A stretch of 64,000 bases of DNA from Nocardioides sp. B-3 (GTDB taxonomy: Bacteria; Actinomycetota; Actinomycetes; Propionibacteriales; Nocardioidaceae): assembly GCF_024703895.1 (NCBI RefSeq), contig NZ_CP087968.1, positions 1,054,001-1,118,000 on the forward strand. The letters run 5' to 3'. Positions 6,699 to 17,093 of this stretch are shown one piece after another (positions within the stretch are counted from its first letter, which is position 1; each line of letters opens with the position of its first letter). A program made the translations under genes and the position numbers. The notes under the pieces were generated by a model. The model worked only from the letters and a program-made list of their open reading frames with translations. It had not been told where the DNA came from and did not search any database.

Positions 6699-9600
6699 TC
6701 AGTAGTTCTGTCGCACGTAGGCGTAAACCCGGTCGAAGAGGTCTCCGGTGACGGGCAGCCCGTACTTCTTGAGGGAGGAACGGATTTCGCGTTTGACGGC
6801 GCGGTCGCCCTTCTCGTTCTTGGCCCAGCCGGTGTAGGCGACGTCCACGACGATGGAGTCGACCGTGTGCACGAAGTCGGGAACGATCTTGTGGAGCCCT
6901 TCGGGGGTGTTCTCGGTGACGATGGCCGACAGGGCACCGGTTTTGGGGTCGTAGAGGTTGGTGTCGTCGACACACGGGTGTTGTTCCGCTGCACGGTCGG
7001 CTGCGACGACGTCACGGGCGACGTTGAGGCAGTCTTCGAGGAAGGCGATGGAGTCGTCGACGGTGCTGATGGCTCGTTGGCGGAGTTTCTCGATGCGGTC
7101 GGCCAGTGATTTGTAGACGGCGGTGTTGGTGCCTTCGAGGCGTCGTTTGAGGCGGGCTTCGATGGAGTCGACCACGTCCTTGTAGACGTCGCCGGGATTC
7201 TTGGGGTCTTGGTTGGGGTCGGGGAGGGCCAGTTGTTCGGCGATGCGCTTGACGAGTTCAAGCCCGGCGGCGTCTAGGCGGACCGTTCGCCCCGGGGCAA
7301 CGGTGATGTTGTCCATGTGGCCGTGGACGAGGGCGAGCGTTTTGGCGCCGTACTTTTCCCAGAGGATGGCTTGGGACTTGTCGGTGGGGCTGATGTAGTC
7401 GAACACCTTGGCGAGCCACCGGTAGTCGCCCTTGTATGGGTCGAGCATCGGGTTTTGGGTGTTGTTGGCGTAGAGGAACTCCCAGACACCTTGGAGGGCA
7501 ACGAAGTCGGCGATGAACTTGTCCCCGGTGGGGGTGCCTTCGGGGATGCGGGCTTCGGCTTCCGTGAGGGAGTGGAAGTCGGCTTCAGTTTTGTCGATGC
7601 CTGCGAAGACGGATTGGACGCCGGTCAGGTCGGTGAGGAACTTGACGGTCAACTGGTTGATGTCGATGACGTCGATGGGGGTGGGTTCGTCGTCTTCGTC
7701 GTCCACCTTGGGTCCGGCGACAGCCAGCCCGATTTGTTTGGCGAGGCCGATGTAGTCGACGACTCGACCGAACACTTTCCGTTGGCCGGTGAGGGGGTTC
7801 TTCCGGGGGCGGTTGGGGCGGGTGATGGTCTGGAAGAGGTTGGCAGCCTTGAGGGGCTTGTCGAGGTAGAGAACACCCTCGATGGGGGCGTTGAACCCGA
7901 CCATCCATTTGGCGGTGACGACCACGAAGGTGAGCGGGTCACTGACGTTCTTGAACCGTCGTTTGAGCGCTTCCTCTTGGTCGTCGGTGAGGGCGTACTT
8001 GAGGTAGTTCTTGGGGGTGTCCTTGGAGATGGGCACCGACATGACGACCGCAACTTCGAGCGGCTTCGCTGTCTCGCTGCCGTCGCCGCCCTTGATGGTC
8101 ATGACGGCACCACGCTCGGACAGGATCCGTTGGAGTGTCTCGGCGTACGCAACGACGAGCCGTTGGTTGAACGCCACCACTTGGGCCTTCTGGCCGAGCG
8201 GGAACACGTTGCTCAGGTAGTGGGCGACCATGTCTTCGCAGACGGCTGTCATGCGGTCCGGGTTCGACAAGATGGTTTCGGTGTGGGACGCCTTCCCTGA
8301 CAGGAACTCTTTCGTTTCGTCATCCGGGTCCTCGTCGTCGGCGAGGTCGTCGAATGCCTTGTCGAGGTCGTCCCTGTCGAGGTCGAACCCGACCTTGCGG
8401 GCTTCCACCACGATGGGCTTGGTGTACCCGTCTGCGATGGACCGTTCAGGGGTGTAACGGGACATGATGAAGTTGGGATCGTCGGGGTCCCCGAACAGCC
8501 TGAACGTGTCCCGGTCGCCTTGCTTGACAGCGGTACCTGTCATCCCGAAGAACGTGGCGTTGGGAACAGCGGCGCGCCACGCCTTCCCCGAAGTCGCCCT
8601 CTTGGGAGTCGTGTGCCTCGTCCACGATGACGATGATGTTGTCCCGGTCGGACAAGTGCCCGGCTTCAGCGAACTTGTGGACGGTGGTGACGATGACACC
8701 CCGATGGTTCTTCACTGCCTTCCACAGGTCCCGCTTCGACGCCGGGACAGACACCCGGGGCATGCCAGTTGTCTCGAACAACTCGGCTGCCTGCCGCACC
8801 AACTGCTTGCGGTGTGCAATGAGGATGACGGTCGGGTTCCCCACTGCCGGATCACGCAAAAGCCGACTTGATGCGAACGCACCCAGTTCAGTCTTCCCGG
8901 ACCCTTGGTGCTGCCAGATGAGGCCACCACCCTTGCCGACCCGTTTCCCGGTCCGCACCTTCGCGTGAATCGCCTCCGCTGCCTCCAACTGGGCATACCG
9001 GGGCAACACCTTCACAGCGGGTTCCATAGATGAACCAGCCCGGTACATCGCATAGTCGTGGAGCATCCCCAGGACAGTTGCAGGGGTCAGCAGCAACTCG
9101 ACAGACCGGGCAACCCGTTCCGCCTGCGTCTGCTTCAGATCATCCGTCGTTGAACCCCACGGTCCCCAACCTTCGTCCTCATTGACGTCGCCGGACGGTT
9201 CAGTTCGGACGGGTGCGAGACGCAGTTGACGTCCATCGGTGGCAACACTGAAGACGTTCGGTGCGAAGAAATGCGGGTACTCCACCTCATAGGTACCCCA
9301 AATGTCTTTGGCACCGTTGACCCACGACTTGCCCTTGTCGACAGGCGACTTCGTCTCGGCAACAACGAGCGGGAACCCGTTCACGTAGTACACGACGTCC
9401 ATGCGTCGGGTATCAGGTCCACCCTTGATCGTCACCTCATCAGAGACGACAAACCGGTTGTTCTCAAGGTCCTCGAAGTCGATGAACCGGCGAGGGACGT
9501 GCTTCCCCACGAGGGTCTTGAACGCATGCTCTCCACGGAGCATCACCGTCAACTTCTCGTTCGCCGCAACCAGCCCGTCCTGTGCCAACAACACCGCACG

Positions 9601-9816
9601 GCTGACCTCAGCCAACACTGCGTCGGTGTTCTCCGGATCGCCCACAAGATCTGGGTTCAACGACAACAGGGCCTCACGAGCCCACCCGTCAACAACTACA
9701 TCAGTGAGTTCAGGCAGGCGCGGTAGCAGGCTCCCCGCGATGTGCTCCCAACCACCGTCCTCAGCCCAACCAACCAACGCAGCCCGGATCGTGTTCGACT
9801 CATTCATCCCCACCAT
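6699..9816 (-). CDS. hsdR: Type I restriction enzyme, R subunit, frameshifted
   Basis: About 1038 residues. The N-terminal nuclease domain has RRMDVVYYVNGFPLVVAETK (the D...E-x-K core). The translocase has LIWQHQGSGKTELGAF (Walker A), TVILIAHRKQLVRQ, IIVIVDEAHDSQ (DEAH box) and ILIVTAKW-type helicase motifs further on (TFVVVTAKWMVGFNAP, QTITRPNRP). A long helical C-terminus binds the methyltransferase core. One shift near 8590, just after the DEAH box, splits it into two open frames. Its ATG overlaps the hsdS stop (TGATG). It forms with HsdM and HsdS the complex that cuts unmethylated DNA at a distance after translocation. Stop at 6699-6701. Confidence 0.95.
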
Positions 9817-11030
9817 CAGGCAGCACCCTCAACGAAACAGTCAACGGTCTTATCAAGAGCAATCGCCTGCGATAGCAGTGCGGTGACGAGCCCCCGGCGA
9901 AGTCGTACGAGACTTGCCAGTTGGATTCGAAGACCATCGGAATTCTCATGAGCATCGAGCACCATTCGGGCGACTTGACGCTGGCTGGCCAAATCGGGAA
10001 CCGGGATGGGTGTCTCATGAATCTTCGCCTGACTGATGTTGAACATCGAGGCGCTCGTTCCCGTTGCAGCGCCAGTGAGGTGCTTCCGTGTTTCAGCTAG
10101 ACCCATGGCAACCACTAAATAGTCAGGATCGAGACCCTCGCTCGGAACCATTCGAAGCGTTTTGTCGCACAGGAAGAGCCCCTTCCGAACATCTGCAGGG
10201 ACACGGCAAACCGCACCTACCCGCGCGGGGGTGTTCGCCCGTGTGATCAGCACGTCTCCTCCACGCACGATTGCCACGTCCGGCATCACTGTGTCAGGCA
10301 GAAGCGCCTTTGCTTCCTCTGGAACAAAGCGATGTGGAGTGACTGCACTGACCTTGAGGACCCCCTGCTCCAGCAGTGAAGGTGGCGTCCCGGTCGTCAT
10401 CGGACTACGCCCTCCCTCGATGCGATGGAGGTACGTTCCAAGTTCGAAGCGCGGTTGAGTAGCGAGGGCGTCTTCAATGAGTGTCTTCATGACGTCTTCA
10501 AGCGAGTCGGCCTCGTGGGCGAGAGCGCCGATCTGGCAGTCCACCGCATCCAGCACCGATACGATTCGACGCTGCTCAATCAGCGAAGGCAACATGATTG
10601 GGATGGCCCTGACCTTCTTGCCACTGATCTCAGGGAAAGTGCTGCCGGTGGCCCGACCCTCGAACTCGCTTCGGTTCGCCTGAACCCAGTACAAGAGGAA
10701 CTTCGGCAGCACACTGTCCCCTGCAACGAGCGATTGGAAGCCTTGGTTCGTTGCCATGGGCTGGCCAGCGAGGCCAACTGCCCCGACTGTCGCACGCGAG
10801 GTGAGCAGCACTGCGTCTTTCGGGAGCAACTTGGCAGATGAAGCGGCGAGACCGGCAGCGCTAATCGTTCGGTCGGTTGAGGTGATCACCTCGCCTTCCC
10901 GTTTGGTCAGTTCGCCGGGCGTTAGCCAGAGGACTTCGCCGCCCCAATAGTTCGCCTGCTTAGTGCTGGGAGTCCCGCCGCCTACAACATCGGCGATGTC
11001 GCCAAGCGTGGTCTCAACCCACTCAGTCAT
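9816..11030 (-). CDS. hsdS: Type I restriction-modification specificity subunit
   Basis: 404 residues, intact. Two target recognition domains in tandem: the first opens WVETTLGDIADVVGGGTPST and ends IPIMLPSLIEQRRIVSVLDA, and the second ends IPVPDLASQRQVARMVLDA. Each is followed by a coiled-coil spacer helix. The two TRDs define the halves of the bipartite target sequence, which cannot be predicted here. I prefer ATG 11030 (MTEWVETTLGD) over the upstream ATG 11042 because it gives an 8-bp overlap with the hsdM stop, matching the tight packing of the operon. Confidence 0.95.
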   Translation of the reverse strand: MTEWVETTLGDIADVVGGGTPSTKQANYWGGEVLWLTPGELTKREGEVITSTDRTISAAGLAASSAKLLPKDAVLLTSRATVGAVGLAGQPMATNQGFQSLVAGDSVLPKFLLYWVQANRSEFEGRATGSTFPEISGKKVRAIPIMLPSLIEQRRIVSVLDAVDCQIGALAHEADSLEDVMKTLIEDALATQPRFELGTYLHRIEGGRSPMTTGTPPSLLEQGVLKVSAVTPHRFVPEEAKALLPDTVMPDVAIVRGGDVLITRANTPARVGAVCRVPADVRKGLFLCDKTLRMVPSEGLDPDYLVVAMGLAETRKHLTGAATGTSASMFNISQAKIHETPIPVPDLASQRQVARMVLDAHENSDGLRIQLASLVRLRRGLVTALLSQAIALDKTVDCFVEGAA

Positions 11031-12534
11031 CGAAGCCCTCAATGCCTGCAGCGGTGAGGACAGCGTTCATGTGGGCTTCGGCAGCCACGCGGACGGTCTT
11101 GGCTTCTTGGTAAGCCACGATGAGGGTGCCGAGATCGGCTTGCTCTTCGGCAGCAACCTTGATGTAGCGCCCGATGTTGAGGTCGAACCCGTTGGTTTTG
11201 ATTTCGTCGAACGGTACGAGTCGGACGTTGGCCCCGAAGTCGGGTCCATCAGGGTCATCACCTGTCTTGTACGCCTCGGTGAGGACCGTGATGTCGTCGT
11301 CACTCATCGAGTTCATGTTGCGACCCTTGGCGAACCGGGCGGACCCGTCCACGAACAGGACGTGGTTTTTCCGCTCAGCCCGCTTGGAGCCTTCGGCTCG
11401 GAAGATGAGCAAGCATGCGGGGATGCTGGTCGAGTAGAACAGGTTGGGTGGGAGTCCGATGACGGCTTCGAGAAGGTCCTTCTCGACCGGGCACTGGCGA
11501 ATGCGGCCCTCTTCGCCTCCACGGAACAACACACCGTGCGGCATGACGACACCGACGCGCCCGGTGACGGGCTTCATCGACGTGATCATGTGCTGAACGA
11601 ACGCGTAGTCGCCCTTAGTCGCTGGTGGCACACCACAGAATGCGCGCGGGTCGGCAGGCCACTTTTCGGCACCCCAGCCGGAGAGAGAGAACGGCGGGTT
11701 GGCCGGGACGGTGTCGAACTGGGTGAGCGTGCCGTCTGGGTTGCGGAACTTCGGGTCCCTGAGGGTGTCGCCGCGTTTGATGTCGAACGTTTCCGGGTCG
11801 TGAAGGAAGAGGTTCATCTTGGCGATCGACGCGGTGGTCAGGTTGACCTCTTGCCCGAACACGCGGAGGGTGCGGGCGTCCTTGCCGTTGGCGCGGAGAT
11901 GGTTGATTGCCGTGACGAGCATGCCACCGGAACCGGAGGTGGGATCGTAGAGCGATTCACCCGGTTCAGGTTCGAGGATGTTGACGAGGAGGTTCACCAC
12001 TGCTCGTGGGGTGAAGAACTCGCCTGCCTTCTTGCCTGATTCGTCAGCGAAGTTCTTGAGCAGGTACTCATAACCCCGGCCGAGAAGATCGGTTGTGACA
12101 GTCGTCGGGTTGAGAGTGATCTCGTTGAACTTGTTGATCACGCCAACGAGCGCAGGTTCCGGCAGGCGTTCCTTGTTTGCCCGGGCAGCGTCACCGAAGA
12201 TCCCAGACAAGTAGGTCGGGTTGGCCTGCTCGATCCGGGTGAGCGCCTTCTGGATGTTGGCACCGAGGTTGCCGGTGGTGTCATTGGTGACGTCATCCCA
12301 TCGGGTGCCGTCGGGGAGGATGAAGTCGTGGAACTCGGCTTCCACTTCGGCAGTGAGGTCGTCTCCGTACTCCTCGACCGCTTCGGCGTGCTCGTGGAGC
12401 CATGTGTCGGAGAGCCACTTCCAGAACAGCATGGGGAACACGTAGGTCTTGAAGTCTGCCGGGTCCACCGGGCCACGGAGTGCGTTGGCGGCGCCCCAGA
12501 GTCGGCTTTCAAGTTCCTGCAATGTGACTGACAC
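11023..12534 (-). CDS. hsdM: Type I restriction-modification N6-adenine methyltransferase subunit
   Basis: 503 residues, intact, with a GTG start at 12534 preceded by GAGGGAAG. N-terminal helical domain (LQELESRLWGAANALRG...FPMLFWKWLSD), then SAM-binding motif I as LYDPTSGSGGMLVTAI and catalytic motif IV as ANPPF. HsdM2-HsdS protects host DNA by adenine methylation, and with HsdR it restricts. First gene of hsdM-hsdS-hsdR with overlapping junctions. The 178-bp upstream gap shows no LexA or PafBC-type site, unlike the CBASS operon, so this system is probably expressed independently. Confidence 0.97.
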   Translation of the reverse strand: MSVTLQELESRLWGAANALRGPVDPADFKTYVFPMLFWKWLSDTWLHEHAEAVEEYGDDLTAEVEAEFHDFILPDGTRWDDVTNDTTGNLGANIQKALTRIEQANPTYLSGIFGDAARANKERLPEPALVGVINKFNEITLNPTTVTTDLLGRGYEYLLKNFADESGKKAGEFFTPRAVVNLLVNILEPEPGESLYDPTSGSGGMLVTAINHLRANGKDARTLRVFGQEVNLTTASIAKMNLFLHDPETFDIKRGDTLRDPKFRNPDGTLTQFDTVPANPPFSLSGWGAEKWPADPRAFCGVPPATKGDYAFVQHMITSMKPVTGRVGVVMPHGVLFRGGEEGRIRQCPVEKDLLEAVIGLPPNLFYSTSIPACLLIFRAEGSKRAERKNHVLFVDGSARFAKGRNMNSMSDDDITVLTEAYKTGDDPDGPDFGANVRLVPFDEIKTNGFDLNIGRYIKVAAEEQADLGTLIVAYQEAKTVRVAAEAHMNAVLTAAGIEGFDD

Positions 12535-12712
12535 TGGTTCGCTGCTTCCCTCGTTTTGGTCGCTTCTCGCTCCTGCTTATCGGCAAACCCGTGGGAGTGC
12601 CGTACCCCATCCCCCATGAGCAGAAGCGCGTTGTCACCTTAGACATTGAGTTGGCCGCGTGAGCGCTGAACCAGTCGAACTGGTCCCGCCGAACAAGTCG
12701 ATTCTCTACTGG

Positions 12713-13222
12713 TCATGGCCGGGGTAGATCGGTGACTGCTTGCGCCATTGAACGGATGGCTCGATTGAGCGCTGCTTGTGCCGCCGCCGAGTTCCCGAGG
12801 TGGGCGGCACTCTCGAAGTCGCGTGCGGCAGCGGCCAGCGTGTTTGCATCGACGTAGAGCCTCGCGAGTTGGGCGTGGGTGATGACGTAGTCACCCATCG
12901 GTGTGCGTTGCCCTGAGCGTTTACGCTGGCGTGCTTTGCGGTCGGCTTCGTGGGCTCGTTGGTGGTTGGCGCAGCGTGCCTGCTGGCCTTCGTCGGTGGT
13001 GTTGCAGTAGTCGCAGTTTTCGCACCAGTAGAAGTAGGCGCTGTCGGGGGCGAGGCGCTGGTGGCTGCGGCGGGCGACGGCGACTTTGCGGCGTGGTCGG
13101 CGACTGGACGTTCCGGGCGCTGGTTGTGGGTCCCGGTTGGGGCGGGCGTTGGGCTCGATGTCGTCGAGCGTGGTGTGCCAAGAGCCTTGGGTAGGGAGTC
13201 GGTACACCTGTTGTCGGGTCAT
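12713..13222 (-). CDS. Hypothetical protein with a CxxC pair
   Basis: 169 residues from ATG 13222. A longer reading to 13339 is possible, but its extra N-terminus is rich in Arg/His/Pro and looks non-coding. A basic segment (RRPRRKVAVARRSHQRL) is followed by YFYWCENCDYCNTTDE, which could bind zinc, another basic stretch (RKARQRKRSGQR) and a helical C-terminus ending AQAVTDLPRP. A nucleic-acid-binding role is plausible. No family recognised. It is divergent from the transposition operon across a 482-bp regulatory gap and precedes hsdM on the same strand. Confidence 0.55.
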   Translation of the reverse strand: MTRQQVYRLPTQGSWHTTLDDIEPNARPNRDPQPAPGTSSRRPRRKVAVARRSHQRLAPDSAYFYWCENCDYCNTTDEGQQARCANHQRAHEADRKARQRKRSGQRTPMGDYVITHAQLARLYVDANTLAAAARDFESAAHLGNSAAAQAALNRAIRSMAQAVTDLPRP

Positions 13223-13704
13223 CGCAGGCCACCAAGGTGGCGGGTGCGGTGCTCGATGATGGTGAACCTCCACGGCGGGGCTTGCGCCTTTGTATACCCG
13301 CCCGGTGGGGGCGCCGTCGCGTGAGCGCGACCGGTCCATCCAAAGCGGGCCCGGCCGTCCGGAACCGGGTTTGCGTCCCGGACCTGTCCCGGACCTCGCA
13401 AGGTTGATGTCCCCGACCTGTCCCGAACCTCAGCCTGACGGCACTTTGGACGGCGTCTGGACGGTCTGATTGCCGATCCGGGGGCTCTCGCGGTCGACCG
13501 ATCTCCTTGGCATGAGCGACAACGAGATCCCCAACGGGGCACCCAACGTGACCACACCACCGCGAGTGGACGTGGTGGCGCACCAGCGCCGCCGGTTCGG
13601 ACATGGATCAGTCCAGGGCTTCCCGGGGGCGAGGCGATCGTGCTTCAGTTCCCCTCACGGACTCGAACAACTGTTCGATCCATTGTTGGGAAGGAGGACA
13701 CCGC
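13223..13704. other. Divergent control region upstream of the transposition operon, with a 20-bp direct repeat
   Basis: Between the divergent gene start at 13222 and the tnsA-like start at 13705. It holds two near-identical 20-bp direct repeats, CCCGGACCTGTCCCGGACCT at 13377-13396 and CCCCGACCTGTCCCGAACCT at 13411-13430 (start to start 34 bp), which look like binding sites for an element-encoded regulator such as the XRE protein. It also holds the LexA box at 13663-13678 and the SD AAGGAGG at 13691-13697. No gene is supported in it. Confidence 0.5.
13663..13678. promoter_or_regulatory. LexA (SOS) box of the transposition operon
   Basis: TCGAACAACTGTTCGA, a perfect dyad matching the actinobacterial SOS box TCGAAC-N4-GTTCGA. 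It lies 26 bp before the ATG at 13705 and 12 bp before its SD, so LexA binding would block transcription initiation or early elongation. It resembles the boxes beside lexA at 30592-30647 in this window. It implies that tnsABC is repressed until SOS induction. Confidence 0.75.
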
Positions 13705-14416
13705 ATGCGCCATCGGCACAGACGACCGCTCGTCGTCCTCCCGTGCTAGCACGGGCGCCGACCAACCACGCGCTGACACCCGCCGCCCTAAGCGAGTCAA
13801 GCGTGGCCCGAACCCCATTGGTGTCATCATGCCTTCACTCGCCCTACCCAAGGAACTGTCCGGCTACCGCCCCCAAGACGTGGGGCTGGTAACCCACGCG
13901 GCCATCGCCATCTTGGCGCCCGCCCTCCCGGGCCTTGACCCGGTCACGCTCCCGGAGCGGGTCCTCGACATCACCGGTGCGCTCGTCAACGGCGACAACC
14001 ACAACCGTCGCCGAGTTCTGATGCTGACCGCTGCCGGGCATGTCTGCACCTACCTGCGCCGCTTCGCGCCGACCGCACCGTGGGAACTCCTCGGCTGCGA
14101 GTTCGACACCGGCGGTGGCCGCACCGACGTGGCGTGGCGTCACACCGAGACCGGGGTGGTGTTCTTCGACGAGATCAAGACCCACAACCGGTCGATCTCC
14201 CAGATCTCCGACCGGGTCATCGCGCAAGCCAACCGGCAGGCAGTCGGTGGCATGGAGCAGTTCGGTGACCTGTTCGCCGGTGTCCGCATCCTCCCGTTCG
14301 GCGCCCTGCACTTGGTGACGTTGGCTCACCCAGCCAGCAAGCGCATCCTGCTGTCTCCGACCCAAGCAGAACCCCTACGTCAATCCGACGCTTCGACCCA
14401 CGGGTCGTCGTCATGA
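13705..14416 (+). CDS. TnsA-like transposon-end nuclease (PD-(D/E)XK), frameshifted near the start
   Basis: About 236 residues. Start chosen at ATG 13705 because AAGGAGG lies 7 bp upstream. A shift near 13735 is then needed to join the main frame; alternative in-frame starts are ATG 13829 (196 residues, no SD) and 13640. The core reads PWELLGCEFD, GGGRTDVAWRH and VVFFDEIKTHN, with D about 18 residues before E-x-K, the PD-(D/E)XK nuclease pattern. In Tn7, TnsA cuts the 5' ends at each transposon terminus so the element moves by cut-and-paste. Overall similarity to TnsA is not obvious by eye; the call rests on fold motif plus position directly before tnsB. The stop overlaps the next ORF as ATGA. 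Confidence 0.7.
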
Positions 14417-14595
14417 ACGCCACACCCTCGAACGTGCCCGTTGAGTCATCCCCGGCGGTACACCCGGCTGCATCCCCAGAAACGGTGGAGTTTGCTGCGG
14501 TATCCCCGGCGGAGACGGCGGTGTCACATGAGAGCGGTCGCGATCAGACGACTCACCCTTGCGGTTCAGACAAGCCGAGGGTGGTGGCGCGATGA
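14413..14595 (+). CDS. 60-residue ORF between tnsA-like and tnsB
   Basis: Begins in the ATGA overlap with the tnsA-like stop and ends in an ATGA overlap with a possible tnsB start at 14592. The product is rich in Pro, Ser, Val and Glu (VPVESSPAVHPAASPETVEF), with no hydrophobic segment or motif. It could be a separate small protein, or simply the N-terminus of TnsB if a frameshift is missing. The double overlap supports a real coding unit, but the composition is low in information. Confidence 0.4.
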   Translation: MNATPSNVPVESSPAVHPAASPETVEFAAVSPAETAVSHESGRDQTTHPCGSDKPRVVAR

Positions 14596-16304
14596 CAGGC
14601 GTGGTTCTGGCGCCCGCGCTCCAACGACGGCAGCCAAGGCCTTGGCTGCGCAACGTAGGCAGGCGCTGACACACCTTGCGCTGGTCCGTACACAGAACGG
14701 ACACGTGCCGGGCCCAGTCATGACGGAGGTGGCCTCGCGGCTGGAAGTTCACCCCGAGCACCTCAGCAAGATGCTGCGGGAGTTCTGCCGCACCGCGAGG
14801 GTGGCGGAGCGGCCGGGCAGCACCTACAAGAAGTGCGTCCCGGACGAGTGGCAAGCCAAGGTCCAGTTCTTCCTGAACAAGGGGGTGGCCAGCAAGGCCC
14901 ACAAGGCGCTCGCAACTGCTGGCCAACTCCCCGAAGGGATGAGCCTACGGGCGTTCCAGCGGCGGGTGAAGGAATGGGACCCGGCACTGGTTGCCTGCGC
15001 CAAGGGCGGCTACCGGGCGATGGTCAAGCACCAGTTCTTCAACATCGAGCACATCCCCCACCGGGCCTACGCGTACGGAACCGATCACACGAAACTGCCG
15101 ATCATGGTGATCCCCGAACGGGGCATGAAGCCGATCTGGCCGTGGCTGACCACGCTGATCGACCTCAAGACCCGGTTGGTGTTGGCGTACCTTCTCACCG
15201 ACCGTGTCCCCAACACCGCCGACAGCATCGACACTCTCCTTGAAGGTGTCCGTGGCTGGTACACCGCCGACGGAGTGTTCGTGGGCGGGAAGCCCAAGTT
15301 CCTGCGTTCGGACCGGGGCGGCGACTACATCTCGGACGCGTTGGCCATGAACCTCATGGACCTCGACATCGGGCGACAGTTCACCGAGCCGTACTCGTCA
15401 TGGCAGAACGGACGTGTTGAGGCCTTCAACGGCACCATCGACCGGGGACTTCGCACCCAGCATGCCGGGATTCCACCCCGGCGGCGAAGAGGAATACACC
15501 CGCCGGGTTCTCAAGACCCCCATCCCGGTGACGTCGCTGGTGACGTTGGAGGTTCTCGACCGCAGGTTGGGCGACTTCTTCGGCGACTACAACAACCGCG
15601 TCCACTCGGCTCTCAACGGTCTGAGCCCTTTGCAGGCATGGGCCGACGACGACCACCAACCCGAACTCGCAAACAGCGAAACGGTCATGAACGCCATGTC
15701 GTACAAGGAGTCCCGTCGGCTCAACCACTACGGCATCGAGATCCGCAACGCCCACTACAGCCACCCGACGCTGGCCGGGCTGCGCAAGGAGAACGTCACA
15801 CACGTCGAGGTCCGCTTCCATGCCCACGACCGGCACCACATCGAGGTGTTCGTCGACGGCGTCTGGGAATGCACCGCCACCAAGACGACCGTCCAGCCCG
15901 AGCACCACCGCCTCGGTGTCTTGTCGGTCCGTTCCGGCCAGCGCCGCGAGGTCGAGCGCCTCATTCGGACGGCCGACTACGAGCGCGTCCTCGCCGAGCA
16001 AGCCCGTCTGCGTGAGGAAGGCATCGACGAGTCCGAGATGCCCCTCCTGCCGCCCCACCCCGACGAGGACACCGAACCCGGAGCGCCTGCGATGCCCGAT
16101 CTGCCGGACCTCGTCGATGACTTGGGCGGCGTCATCGACACCGCCACGGCCCGGTCGGGCTCGCTCGGCGCCACCTTGTCTGGCAGCACCATCGACACGC
16201 TGAACAGGGCGCTATCTGACTCGCCCCTCCTCGACCCGGACGAGTCCACCGTTCTACCCACCATCCCCGACCTGATCTCCCCCACCGAGGAGGGCGCAGC
16301 ATGA
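14592..16304 (+). CDS. tnsB: TnsB/Mu-type DDE transposase, frameshifted
   Basis: About 570 residues. N-terminal helix-turn-helix-like region (VASRLEVHPEHLSKMLREFC), then an integrase-fold catalytic core. First Asp in YAYGTDHTKLPIMV, second Asp in FLRSDRGGDYISDA, Glu in SSWQNGRVEAFNG, in order and spacing for DDE. After the core come FFGDYNNRVHSALNGLSPLQAW and a Mu-transposase C-terminal beta-barrel region (HRLGVLSVRSGQRREVERLI). The C-terminal 90 residues are acidic and probably contact the ATPase. TnsB binds the end repeats and joins 3' ends to the target. Shifts lie near 14620 and 15475. The start at 14592 is an ATGA overlap; the stop at 16302-16304 overlaps tnsC. Confidence 0.88.
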
Positions 16305-17093
16305 CCACCACCGCGACTACCGCCACAGCCACCTACCTGTCCCAGAGCGCGGCCTTGCCAGCCCGGACTGCCGCTACGTGCCCACGTCACTGATCGACGG
16401 GGTCAGCCCGGCCGTGAAGGTTGCTGTTCGTACGGGCGGATGCTGCCTCATCGACGGTCCCGTCGGCGTCGGCAAAACCACGGCCGTCGTCGAGGCAGCC
16501 CACGCGAACTCGACTGCAACGCCGTCTACATCAACATGTTCGGCACCTCGACACCCCGCGACCAGATGGACGCCATCTGGACCGGGATGACAGGCACCCG
16601 GGGTGTTGGCACCGCCGCGCAGATCCGCGACGACATCCTCGACACCCTCAGCCGCAAGCGGATGACGCTTCTCATCGACGACGCCCACCACGTTGGCCTC
16701 AAGGGTCTCTCGCCCATCCCGGCCATCTGGAACCGCCTCCACACCGCACGCGGCACCGGCACCCCCATCGTGTTGTGCGGCAACAGCCCGGAACGGCACC
16801 TCAAGTCGACCTTGCCCGAACTGCTGTCCAGGTCCTCGACTCGCTACGTCGCGAACCCGCTCGCCGGGAAGCAACTCGTCGCAGCCGTCATGGCCATGGA
16901 ACCGCTCATCGCCGGGACCGCCGAGGACACCATCCGCCACATCGACGCCCGCCACTTCCGAGGCGAAATCCGCCGCTGGGACCAGTTCCTCGACATGGTC
17001 CTCCTCTTCCGGGGCGCCAACACGGACCCGCACCCGCTCACCGACGATGAGGCCAAGACGGTCCTCTCGATCATGCCCGGCGGTAACCAGTGA
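16301..17093 (+). CDS. tnsC: TnsC/TniB-type AAA+ ATPase, frameshifted
   Basis: About 263 residues. Walker A GPVGVGKTTAVVEAAHAN, Walker B MTLLIDDAHHVGLKG, sensor-1-like PIVLCGNSPE, and a lid segment ending in a predicted helical tail. Target-complex regulator that activates TnsB and links it to a target-selection protein in Tn7 relatives. The start ATG at 16301 overlaps the tnsB stop. Shifts lie near 16370 and 16510, and the first 25 residues are Thr/Ala rich. The stop overlaps a GTG start of the next gene. Short for TnsC but within the TniB/MuB range. Confidence 0.88.
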
